Source: Solobacterium sp.
GTDB lineage: Bacteria; Bacillota_I; Bacilli_A; Erysipelotrichales; Erysipelotrichaceae
Length of the DNA: 22,543 nucleotides
Assembly: GCA_017514645.1 (NCBI GenBank)
Contig: JAFWJP010000108.1
Span: forward strand, 1 to 22,543
Reading direction: 5' to 3'
Shown: piece after piece, positions 16,290 through 22,543 of the stretch
How the letters are laid out: each line of letters opens with the position of its first letter
How positions within the stretch are numbered: position 1 is the first letter of the stretch
Notes under the pieces: generated by a model
What the model was told of the DNA's origin: nothing
Database searches by the model: none
Seen by the model: the letters and a program-made list of their open reading frames with translations, nothing else
Translations under genes and position numbers: made by a program

Positions 16290-17012
16290 TTATTTTACAG
16301 TAACTTTTGTTGTGTGGAGGTTCGGTCCCTCATACCAGTAGAGGAAGCCTTCCAGATCAACGACATCACCGACGTTCAGAGCTTCAACAGCCTTGTATAC
16401 GTCTGTATCCTGTCCGCAGAGGTAGTACTCTACACAGAACTCATAAGTCGTATCACCCTTTGTGACCTTGAAGTACAGATCATCTGTCTTGTCTGTCGGG
16501 TTCTTGTACACGAATGCAGCACCTGTCTCGTCATATGCCTCAACTGTGCAGTCCGTGAACAGGACCTTCTGGTTCTGACGTGTGACCAGATCAACAGAAC
16601 CCCAGAGGTCGTCAGTGTTGACCGGCTCAGCGATCCAGTTTCCTTCTTCGATCTCGATGGTGCCGTCCATGATTTCTTCTTCACCGGCCCATGTGCTCTT
16701 GTAGCCTGTAACCTTGATCTTCTGGCCTTCTACCAGCTTTGCAGCATCTTCTTCTGTGCAAGCAGCGTTGTAGATGAAGTATGCTCCGTCCGGATCCTGT
16801 GCATAGATCGTGATCTGGTTGTCCCACCAGGACTGATGACCCTGAACATAGGCCTCGATCACGACTTCGCTGTCATCTGCAGCTTCATCGTATTCTGCAA
16901 ATGTCATGACACCTTCACCCTTTGTGAAATCTTCTGTGGGTTCGTCAGTGGATGTGCCGGAGCAGCCTGCAATCAGCAGAGCTCCCAGCAGAATCGCAGT
17001 AAATTTCTTCAT
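16290..17012 (-). CDS. Small acidic lipoprotein with two OB-fold-like domains
   Basis: 240 residues. A short signal peptide ends in the lipobox LIAGC (Cys17), so export and lipid anchoring on the outer membrane face are predicted. After an acidic linker come two similar-looking beta-rich segments. Residues about 48-122 (SEVVIEAYVQGHQSWWDNQITIYAQDPDG through VEGQKIKVTGYKSTWAGEEEI) have the look of the OB folds found in bacterial surface proteins. Residues about 138-240 end in LNVGDVVDLEGFLYWYEGPNLHTTKVTV, a second OB-like unit. No catalytic motif is seen and the function is unknown. It is monocistronic, with its own promoter, leader hairpin and strong terminator. The ribosome site GGGAGA abuts the hairpin. 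Confidence 0.8.
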   Translation of the reverse strand: MKKFTAILLGALLIAGCSGTSTDEPTEDFTKGEGVMTFAEYDEAADDSEVVIEAYVQGHQSWWDNQITIYAQDPDGAYFIYNAACTEEDAAKLVEGQKIKVTGYKSTWAGEEEIMDGTIEIEEGNWIAEPVNTDDLWGSVDLVTRQNQKVLFTDCTVEAYDETGAAFVYKNPTDKTDDLYFKVTKGDTTYEFCVEYYLCGQDTDVYKAVEALNVGDVVDLEGFLYWYEGPNLHTTKVTVK

Positions 17013-17023
17013 TTTCTTTCTCC

Positions 17024-17076
17024 CTGTTATCTTGTTCGATAACAGTACTATTATACTTCTTTTTTTCAGGTGTCAA
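17024..17076 (-). promoter_or_regulatory. Lipoprotein promoter and leader hairpin
   Basis: Minus strand: TTGACA (plus 17071-17076) and a perfect TATAAT (plus 17050-17055), but with a short 15-base spacer containing an A-tract. Just downstream, CTGTTATC and GATAACAG (plus 17024-17031, 17038-17045) form a perfect 8-bp inverted repeat with a six-base gap. Its last base touches the ribosome site. It could be an operator at the start of transcription or a 5' mRNA stem. Confidence 0.65.
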
Positions 17077-17105
17077 TCACGTTCGTACTGTACGGCCGGG
17101 GACGG

Positions 17106-17133
17106 AAAAGGCATGCACGGTACATGCATGCCT
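17106..17133 (-). terminator. Terminator of the ABC importer operon
   Basis: Perfect 9-bp stem AGGCATGCA/TGCATGCCT (17109-17117 with 17125-17133), seven-base loop, followed on the minus strand by only four T. It begins 11 bases after the binding-protein stop. Confidence 0.75.
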
Positions 17134-17144
17134 GATGTGTAAAG

Positions 17145-18713
17145 CTAACGGCTGCGCAGTTTCTGCCGCAGGAATACTCCCGCGATGCAGATCCATACAA
17201 GGACCAGTCCGCCGAGGAGCGCCTTTGCGCCTGCGGGCAGGGGACCGAGGTCCTCGCGTTCTGCGGCATTGGAACCTCTCTGATCCAGACGGTACAGGGA
17301 ATTGACTTCCGAGAACATCCGGTCGAAGTAGGCGTCATCGACCGTCTGCTTCCGCCGTACGGACTTGGTGACGTTCTCGATCATCTGTCCGGCAGCGTCA
17401 CGCAGGGAAGCAGAACCGTTGAACACCGGTGTGGTAAAGGTATACTGCGGATGTTCCAGCAGGAGCCGGGATGCCTGGATCTTGACGGAATAGTGCTCAT
17501 TGTTGTCGGTGCCTTCCGCAGCCAGATATGCCTGATATTCCTCGGTGTTCTGGGCTTTGGATGTCACCGGTACATAGCCTTCCGTTTCTGCGTAGGCGAT
17601 CTGTACATCGTTGGTGATCAGATACTGGGCAAACAGCCAGGATGCCAGAACTTCCTGCGGATCGTTCTTGTTGAAGATGCACAAGGAAGGTCCCTGGGAG
17701 ATCATCTGCGGATTTCCGGGATCGAACTGAGGAACCAGGCGGACCGCTGTTTCAAAGGGAATCAGCTTGTCCGGGCTGATATCCAGCAGGGGAGCACTGG
17801 AACCCATCCAGGTTGCGCCTGCTGTGGAATCAATGGCAAAGATGCACTGACCGGCGTTGAGGAAGTTTGCCGGATAGCTGGAGATCTTGAATGTCGAGAA
17901 TGCACCGGTTTCCGCATGCTCCGCAATCGTATACAGCAGATCCTTGGTTGTATCATTGAAGATCCGGATCGTACCGTCAGGATCGGAATAGCCGGCATCC
18001 AGCTGTTTCAGCATCTGGATCATCATATTGTCCGTAGACTTGTAGATGATGGGAATCATGACCTTCTGACCGTTGATCAGATAGTTTCCTTCCGCATCCT
18101 TGGCAACCGCCTTTTCAGCGACTTCAAACATCCAGTCCCAGGTAACGATGTCCGGTACGGTATAGCCCAGTTTTTCCACGAAGTCCTTGTTGATGTAGAG
18201 CGCTTCGGTGGAACGCATGTAGGGCAGGGCATAGCAGTGTTCACCGATCATGCCTTCCTGCAGGAACTGGGGAATGATCTCATCCTGGCGCGGTCCGTCG
18301 TAGTGCAGGGCATTTCCGCCGAGACCGTATTCTTCATCCGCGTAAAGATCATCCAGCGGTACAACGACATTGGTACCGGTCATGTACGTCGCAATGTGGT
18401 CGGGATAGGTAATGCAGACATTCGGTGTCGTATTCGTGGCGATATTCGTGATGACATCGTTGTAGATGCGTCCGTAGTCAGTATACAGGCGCATATTCAC
18501 CGTGATATTGGGATACAGGGCTTCAAAATCCCTGATGGCCTGTTCATAGATCGCTGTCTGGGTCTTGTTGGTATCGTTCTTGGCCCAGAAGGTGATCTCA
18601 TAGGTCTTTGATTCATCAAAGGCATCAGGCACGCTGAATTCCGGAAGGCCGCGGGACCCATGGCAGCCGTACAGCAGTACCGCCGCAAGCAGACAGAGCA
18701 GTTTCTTTCTCAT
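17145..18713 (-). CDS. ABC importer substrate-binding lipoprotein with C-terminal membrane helix
   Basis: Extracellular solute-binding protein (family 1, sugar/glycerol-phosphate type) expected to deliver substrate to the two permeases encoded upstream. 522 residues. The signal peptide ends in LLYGC (Cys17). The body reads like a family 1 binding protein: YEITFWAKNDTNKTQTAIYEQAIRDFEALYPNI near 38-70, PYMRSTEALYINKDFVEKLGY near 165-185, NFLNAGQCIFAIDST, and ASWLFAQYLITND. Unusually, a long tail (about 440-497) is followed by a hydrophobic helix (about 498-515) and RQKLRSR, which would anchor the C-terminus too. Its ATG overlaps the upstream permease stop by four bases. It is the last gene of the importer operon, whereas binding proteins are often first. 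The substrate cannot be fixed. Confidence 0.88.
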   Translation of the reverse strand: MRKKLLCLLAAVLLYGCHGSRGLPEFSVPDAFDESKTYEITFWAKNDTNKTQTAIYEQAIRDFEALYPNITVNMRLYTDYGRIYNDVITNIATNTTPNVCITYPDHIATYMTGTNVVVPLDDLYADEEYGLGGNALHYDGPRQDEIIPQFLQEGMIGEHCYALPYMRSTEALYINKDFVEKLGYTVPDIVTWDWMFEVAEKAVAKDAEGNYLINGQKVMIPIIYKSTDNMMIQMLKQLDAGYSDPDGTIRIFNDTTKDLLYTIAEHAETGAFSTFKISSYPANFLNAGQCIFAIDSTAGATWMGSSAPLLDISPDKLIPFETAVRLVPQFDPGNPQMISQGPSLCIFNKNDPQEVLASWLFAQYLITNDVQIAYAETEGYVPVTSKAQNTEEYQAYLAAEGTDNNEHYSVKIQASRLLLEHPQYTFTTPVFNGSASLRDAAGQMIENVTKSVRRKQTVDDAYFDRMFSEVNSLYRLDQRGSNAAEREDLGPLPAGAKALLGGLVLVWICIAGVFLRQKLRSR

Positions 18714-19579
18714 GATCCTTTGGTACCTCCTCGGGATACACCCGCCATGATCTTCTTGTGGAAGATCAGGAAAAGGATGATCAGCGGTACGGAGATGACA
18801 ACGACAGCTGCCATCATGGCCGGAATGTTCTCTCTGCCGAAACCGTTCTCCCGGATCTCCTGAATACCGTTGGAGACCAGGAAATACGCGGCATCATCCG
18901 TGATCAGACGCGGCCAGACATAGGCGTTCCAGCATTCGATGACCTTCAGGATGATGATCGTAACGATTGTAGGCTGGCAGATCGGCAGCATCACCTTGGT
19001 GAGATACTTCAGGTCCGAAGTACCATCGATCTTGGCTGCCCGGTACAGTTCATCCGGTACCTGTTCGAAATTCTCCTTCAGCAGATAGATATAGAAGACC
19101 GATGTTACACTCGGCAGGATCAGGCCCAGGAACGTATTGCGCATGTTCCAGTCCGTAATGGTAACAAAGTTGGTGATGATGACCAGTTCGTTCGGAATCA
19201 TCATCAGGGCCAGGAACAAGGTGAACAGGAGATCCTTTCCCTTGAATTTCAGTCTGGCAAAGGCATAGGCAGCCAGAACGGTCACCACCAGCATGATTGC
19301 GGTCGTGGAAAGGGTGAAGATCAGGGTATTGGTAAAATACTTTGCCAGAGGGACTGCTGTAAAGGCATCCCGGTAGTTCTGGAGGGTCGGGGCAAGGGTA
19401 TAGAGCTTCGGTACGTATTCCGAGTTGTAGGCACTGTAGCTCTTCACCGATGTCAGCAGCATCCAGTAGAAGGGGAACAGGACAATGAAGGCCCAGAGGG
19501 TCAGAAGGATATACGTAACGGTGCGCAGGGTCTTCGTGCGTGCCCGTTCTTTCTTTTCGATCTGTTCAAATGTCGTCAT
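18710..19579 (-). CDS. ABC importer permease, MalG/UgpE type
   Basis: Inner-membrane subunit of a carbohydrate (CUT1) importer. The 289 residues have about six membrane helices: the first at 20-42, others around 84-108, 118-140, 148-168, 202-222 and near the C-terminus. The EAA loop that contacts the ATPase is clear, AAKIDGTSDLKYLTKVMLPICQP (181-203). The charged N-terminus is cytoplasmic. It starts eight bases after the stop of the other permease, with a GAGGTG ribosome site overlapping that stop, and it ends in an ATGA overlap with the binding-protein gene. Its C-terminal part (IPAMMAAVVVISVPLIILFLIFHKKIMAGVSRGGTKG) is typical of the family. Confidence 0.93.
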   Translation of the reverse strand: MTTFEQIEKKERARTKTLRTVTYILLTLWAFIVLFPFYWMLLTSVKSYSAYNSEYVPKLYTLAPTLQNYRDAFTAVPLAKYFTNTLIFTLSTTAIMLVVTVLAAYAFARLKFKGKDLLFTLFLALMMIPNELVIITNFVTITDWNMRNTFLGLILPSVTSVFYIYLLKENFEQVPDELYRAAKIDGTSDLKYLTKVMLPICQPTIVTIIILKVIECWNAYVWPRLITDDAAYFLVSNGIQEIRENGFGRENIPAMMAAVVVISVPLIILFLIFHKKIMAGVSRGGTKGS

Positions 19580-19587
19580 GGTTCACC

Positions 19588-20481
19588 TCAGGAGTACGTG
19601 ACCGTACGGCGGCTGACGAGCAGGTTGATGACCGTGATCGTCAGGACAATGGCAAACAGAATGAGCGCTGCTGCAGAGGCGTAGGACGGATATCCGCCGC
19701 TGTCACCGTACAGCATGTCATAGACAAAGCCGACAATGGTATTCATGCCTGCTGCGTTCAGATTCGTACCGAAGATGGCAACTTCATCCGCATAGGCCTT
19801 GAATGCCCCGATAAAGCCCGTAATGATCAGATAGAAGATCATCGGCGAAATCATCGGCAGGGTGATCTTCCGGAAGATCCTTCCCCGGGAAGCGCCGTCA
19901 ACCTTGGCAGCCTTGTACAGATCCTTGTCCACGGATGCCAGCGCACTCGTCAGGATCAAAATCTTGAAGGGCAGAACGACCCAGACCGTATAGAAGCTCA
20001 TGACGAACATCTTGGCCCAGTAGGGACCGTCAATGAAATCCACGGTACTGCCGCCGAAGAAATGAATGAGCAGGTTGATGAAACCATCGGAATACGGTGT
20101 CTTCTTGAAGAGAATCATGAAGACAAGACCGACTGCCAGCGTATTGGTTACATACGGCAGGAAGAAGATCGTCTGGAACAGTTCCTTGAACTTCGTAATG
20201 GAATTGAGCCCCAGGCTGATCAGCAGCGCGATTCCCGTGGAAAGGGGAACCGTGATGATGACCAGAATGAACGTATTCTTCAGTGCCTGCAGGAAGTAGG
20301 GATCCCGCAGGACATAGGAATAATTGTACAGACCGACCCCGAAAAAGGTCTGGGAAGCGGAATTATAGCCTTCCTCCACGGAATAGATCAGGACATCAAA
20401 CAGGGGATAGACCATGAAGATGCCGAGGAAGACGAGCGCCGGCAGAAGATAGAGCCAGGCTTTTCTGTTCGGTTTATCCAT
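19588..20481 (-). CDS. ABC importer permease, MalF/UgpA type
   Basis: Partner permease of the same importer. The 297 residues begin with RKAWLYLLPALVFLGIFMVYPL, the usual first helix of UgpA-type subunits, and contain about six membrane helices. The EAA loop is AAKVDGASRGRIFRKITLPMISP (191-213). The gene starts one base after the ATPase stop and has only a weak, distant AGGA, so its translation is probably coupled to the ATPase gene. The pair of short (under 300 residues) permeases resembles the glycerol-3-phosphate and sugar importers rather than the longer MalF of enteric bacteria. Confidence 0.93.
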   Translation of the reverse strand: MDKPNRKAWLYLLPALVFLGIFMVYPLFDVLIYSVEEGYNSASQTFFGVGLYNYSYVLRDPYFLQALKNTFILVIITVPLSTGIALLISLGLNSITKFKELFQTIFFLPYVTNTLAVGLVFMILFKKTPYSDGFINLLIHFFGGSTVDFIDGPYWAKMFVMSFYTVWVVLPFKILILTSALASVDKDLYKAAKVDGASRGRIFRKITLPMISPMIFYLIITGFIGAFKAYADEVAIFGTNLNAAGMNTIVGFVYDMLYGDSGGYPSYASAAALILFAIVLTITVINLLVSRRTVTYS

Positions 20482-20482
20482 A

Positions 20483-21577
20483 TCAGAGCCGGATCCTTTC
20501 TTCCGTATCTTTACGGAACAGATCGATCTTGGCAGGTTTCACGGTAAAGCGTACGCTCACGGCTTCCGGATCCAGGATGCTGTCCGAAGGGACAATGACC
20601 CGCACGGTATCTGCCTGGGCGAACGGACTCAGGCAGATGAGGGAGGTATCCCTGCCCATGACTTCCACCCGGATGAGTTTCATGGAGAACGGTCCGTCTT
20701 CGGTAAGTGTCAGACCTTCCGGGCGGATCCCGGCGTAGACATCCTGATCTTCGACACCTGGTGTTTCCAGAACAGGTTCATCGCCGATGTACAGACGGCC
20801 GTCCTTTACAGCAGCGTCAAACACGTTGATCGCCGGTGTGCCGAGGAACTTGGCGACAAAGAGATTGATCGGATCGTCATAGACTTCCTGCGGCTTTCCG
20901 ATCTGCTGCAGAACACCGGCCGACATGACGACGATCTCATCGGAGATGCTCATGGCTTCTTCCTGATCGTGGGTAACGAATACCGTTGTAATACCGGTTT
21001 CCTTCTGGATGCGGCGGATCTCCTCCCGCGTCTGCAGGCGCAGTCTGGCGTCAAGGTTGGACAGCGGTTCATCCAGCAGAAGGACACGCGGACGCTTCAC
21101 CAAGGCTCTGGCGATGGCGACACGCTGCTGCTGACCGCCGGAGAGCTCACCCGGCTTCCGGTCCATCAGCTGATCGATCTGCACCAGTTTCGCGGCTTCC
21201 AGTGCTTTTTCGTTCATGACCTCTTTGGTCAGTTTGTCCTTTCCCTTGAGATTTTCCAGCGGGAAGGTGATATTCTGGCGGACGGTCAGATGCGGATAGA
21301 GCGCATAGCTCTGGAACACCATCCCGACCCCGCGGTTCTCCGGCGGAAGATCCGTAACGTCATCTTCGCCGAAGAAGATACGGCCGGATGTCGGAGTTTC
21401 CAGCCCGCAGATCATGTTCAGTGTTGTACTCTTCCCACATCCGGAAGGTCCGAGCAGACCGATGAGTTTTCCGTCGGGAATTGTAAAGTTGAAGTCGTTG
21501 ACGGCAATGATATCACCGCCTTCTTTTTTGTTGCGGTTGGGATACTTCTTGGTCAGATGCTGCAGTTGGATTTTCAT
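20483..21577 (-). CDS. ABC importer ATPase, UgpC/MsmK/MalK type
   Basis: Cytoplasmic ATPase powering the importer. 364 residues from the start at 21577, chosen because AAGGAG lies eight bases upstream; the frame is open to 21655 but the extra 26 residues are unlike the family. Motifs: Walker A GPSGCGKST (43-51), Q-loop in VFQSYALYPHLTV, signature LSGGQ (145-149), Walker B VLLLDEP (165-171), H-loop His203 in TVFVTHDQEEA. The C-terminal regulatory (TOBE-like) domain runs from about 240 to the end, with YAGIRPEGL. MsmK-type ATPases can serve several importers, so it may not be private to this operon. It is the first gene, transcribed from a promoter divergent from the NifX-FKBP gene. Confidence 0.94.
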   Translation of the reverse strand: MKIQLQHLTKKYPNRNKKEGGDIIAVNDFNFTIPDGKLIGLLGPSGCGKSTTLNMICGLETPTSGRIFFGEDDVTDLPPENRGVGMVFQSYALYPHLTVRQNITFPLENLKGKDKLTKEVMNEKALEAAKLVQIDQLMDRKPGELSGGQQQRVAIARALVKRPRVLLLDEPLSNLDARLRLQTREEIRRIQKETGITTVFVTHDQEEAMSISDEIVVMSAGVLQQIGKPQEVYDDPINLFVAKFLGTPAINVFDAAVKDGRLYIGDEPVLETPGVEDQDVYAGIRPEGLTLTEDGPFSMKLIRVEVMGRDTSLICLSPFAQADTVRVIVPSDSILDPEAVSVRFTVKPAKIDLFRKDTEERIRL

Positions 21578-21604
21578 AAGCCGCTCTCCTTGTACTACAG
21601 AAAT

Positions 21605-21613
21605 ATTGTAACA
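21605..21613 (-). promoter_or_regulatory. Extended -10 promoter of the ABC importer operon
   Basis: The minus strand reads TGT-TACAAT (plus 21605-21613). No clear -35. Predicted initiation near 21598 leaves a leader of about 20 bases that contains the AAGGAG. Confidence 0.5.
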
Positions 21614-21691
21614 TGCAGGACTCTCATATGTATGTGCCGGACGGTACTGTATCACCGGTAGTCCTTATATAATGCATAAACAGCAGGTATC

Positions 21692-21700
21692 TGTTAGAAT
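21692..21700 (+). promoter_or_regulatory. Extended -10 promoter of the NifX-FKBP gene
   Basis: TGT-TAGAAT at 21692-21700, about 26 bases before the ATG, with AGAGAGG as ribosome site (21711-21717). A second TATAAT at 21668-21673 is another candidate. No clear -35 for either. The whole 21578-21726 interval is a divergent promoter region. Confidence 0.5.
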
Positions 21701-21726
21701 AGACCGGGTAAAGAGAGGTTCATAAT

Positions 21727-22543
21727 ATGCGTATTGCCGTAACATATGAAAACGGAGAAGTGTTCCAGCATTTCGGAAGAACACAGGAATTCAAGGTATA
21801 TACCGTTGAGGAAGGAAAGGTCGTTTCTGCAGAAGTCATCGGTAATGATGGTGTCGGTCATGAAGCGCTGGCCGGGCTTCTGAGAAACAGGGATATCGAT
21901 GTACTGATCTGCGGCGGCATCGGCGGCGGAGCGAGAGCGGCGCTGGCGGAACAGGGAGTGGCAGTCTGTGCAGGCGCAGCAGGCAATGCGGATGAGGTCG
22001 TAGAGGCTTATCTGAAAGGCGAACTGACAGGTTCTGATGAGGAATGCGATCATCATCACGAAGGTGCGTGCGGAGACCACGACTGCGGTCATGAAGGCGG
22101 CTGCGGATACTGCCACGAGGAGAACGGCATCACCGGTATCAATGTCGGCAAGGTTTGCCGTACACATTACCGCGGTACGTTCAATGATGGTACACAGTTC
22201 GATTCCTCCTATGACAGGGGAGAACCGCTGGAGTTCATCTGCGGTGCCGGAATGATGATCAGAGGTTTCGATGCGGCCGTCGCAAATATGCGGGCAGGTG
22301 AGAAGGTTACAGTTCATCTGATGCCTTCAGAAGCGTACGGTGAAGCGGATCCGAATGCAGTGTTCACCGTGGATATCGATAAGATGCCCGGTTCGGAGAA
22401 CCTGGAAGCGGGACAGCGTGTTTACCTGCAGGACATGCAGGGAAGACCGATCCCGGCGAAAGTAACAGCCAGGGATGACGTGACGATTACATTTGACCTG
22501 AACCATGAAATGGCAGGCAAGGAACTGAACTTCGAGATCGAAC
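21727..22543 (+). CDS. NifX-like domain fused to SlyD-type FKBP prolyl isomerase (cut by window edge)
   Basis: 272 codons are visible with no stop before the window end. Residues 1-100 resemble the dinitrogenase iron-molybdenum cofactor (NifX/NafY) fold: VFQHFGRTQEFKVYTVEEGKVV, then DVLICGGIGGGARAALAEQGVAV and GAAGNADEVVEAYLKGEL. Residues 107-130 are a metal-binding-looking linker with five Cys and six His. Residues about 138-272 are a SlyD-type FKBP: VCRTHYRGTFNDGTQFDSS, GAGMMIRGFDAAVANMRAGEKV, SEAYGEADPNAVF, an insert-in-flap segment, and LNHEMAGKELNFEIE. SlyD assists folding and delivers nickel in enteric bacteria. No nitrogenase genes are present, so a general metal-handling and folding role is more likely. 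Near-complete; only a short tail is probably missing. Confidence 0.88.
   Translation, partial: MRIAVTYENGEVFQHFGRTQEFKVYTVEEGKVVSAEVIGNDGVGHEALAGLLRNRDIDVLICGGIGGGARAALAEQGVAVCAGAAGNADEVVEAYLKGELTGSDEECDHHHEGACGDHDCGHEGGCGYCHEENGITGINVGKVCRTHYRGTFNDGTQFDSSYDRGEPLEFICGAGMMIRGFDAAVANMRAGEKVTVHLMPSEAYGEADPNAVFTVDIDKMPGSENLEAGQRVYLQDMQGRPIPAKVTARDDVTITFDLNHEMAGKELNFEIE

Noticed and set aside
17089..17098. TGTACGGCCG shared with the pyrG leader palindrome (7949-7958)
   Set aside because: Only ten bases match, the second copy is not palindromic and lies between a terminator and a promoter; probably chance.
21578..21655. Upstream-extended start for the importer ATPase (26 extra codons)
   Set aside because: The extension crosses the predicted promoter and is unlike the family; AAGGAG precedes the start at 21577.
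21727..22030. Evidence for nitrogen fixation from the NifX-like domain
   Set aside because: The fold is widespread in non-fixing bacteria and no other nif gene is in the window.

Overview
The window is a chromosomal replication-origin region of a Gram-positive (Firmicutes/Bacillota) bacterium. Supporting evidence: the dnaA-dnaN-yaaA-recF-gyrB gene order, strong AGGAGG-type ribosome sites, lipoprotein signal peptides, rho-independent terminators, a type III glutamine synthetase and a UMF1/Atg22-type transporter. Roughly balanced base composition and the absence of rpmH-rnpA beside dnaA make an Erysipelotrichia-like lineage plausible, but that placement is an inference. No mobile element, CRISPR array, tRNA or rRNA was seen.

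Layout. Bases 1-7341 (minus strand) hold the leftward replication block: dnaA, dnaN, then an inserted pair (a 2-keto-3-deoxy-6-phosphogluconate aldolase and a membrane family 2 glycosyltransferase, each bounded by its own terminator), then the tightly overlapping yaaA-recF-gyrB unit; gyrB runs off the left edge. Bases 7342-8066 are a gene-free origin region rich in DnaA boxes and inverted repeats. A second origin element lies between dnaA and dnaN: two abutting DnaA boxes followed by four DnaA-trio triplets, the layout of a basal unwinding site. The origin is therefore probably bipartite, as in Bacillus subtilis.

Bases 8067-13302 (plus strand) are a tight operon, pyrG-glnN-guaA: CTP synthase, glutamine synthetase III and GMP synthase. 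The middle enzyme makes the glutamine that both flanking enzymes consume. Its promoter -10 coincides with a DnaA box, and its leader can fold into competing terminator and antiterminator structures, so the operon may be wired to both DnaA and an attenuation signal.

Bases 13635-21577 (minus strand, head-on to the rightward fork if the origin is placed correctly) hold a UMF1-type transporter, a phosphodiester-glycosidase-domain protein, a small two-domain lipoprotein, and a four-gene ABC importer of the sugar/glycerol-phosphate (CUT1) type in the order ATPase, permease, permease, binding protein. The binding protein is unusual in having both a lipobox and a C-terminal membrane helix. At the right edge a divergent gene (plus strand, cut off by the window end) encodes a NifX-like domain joined through a His/Cys-rich linker to a SlyD-type FKBP prolyl isomerase.
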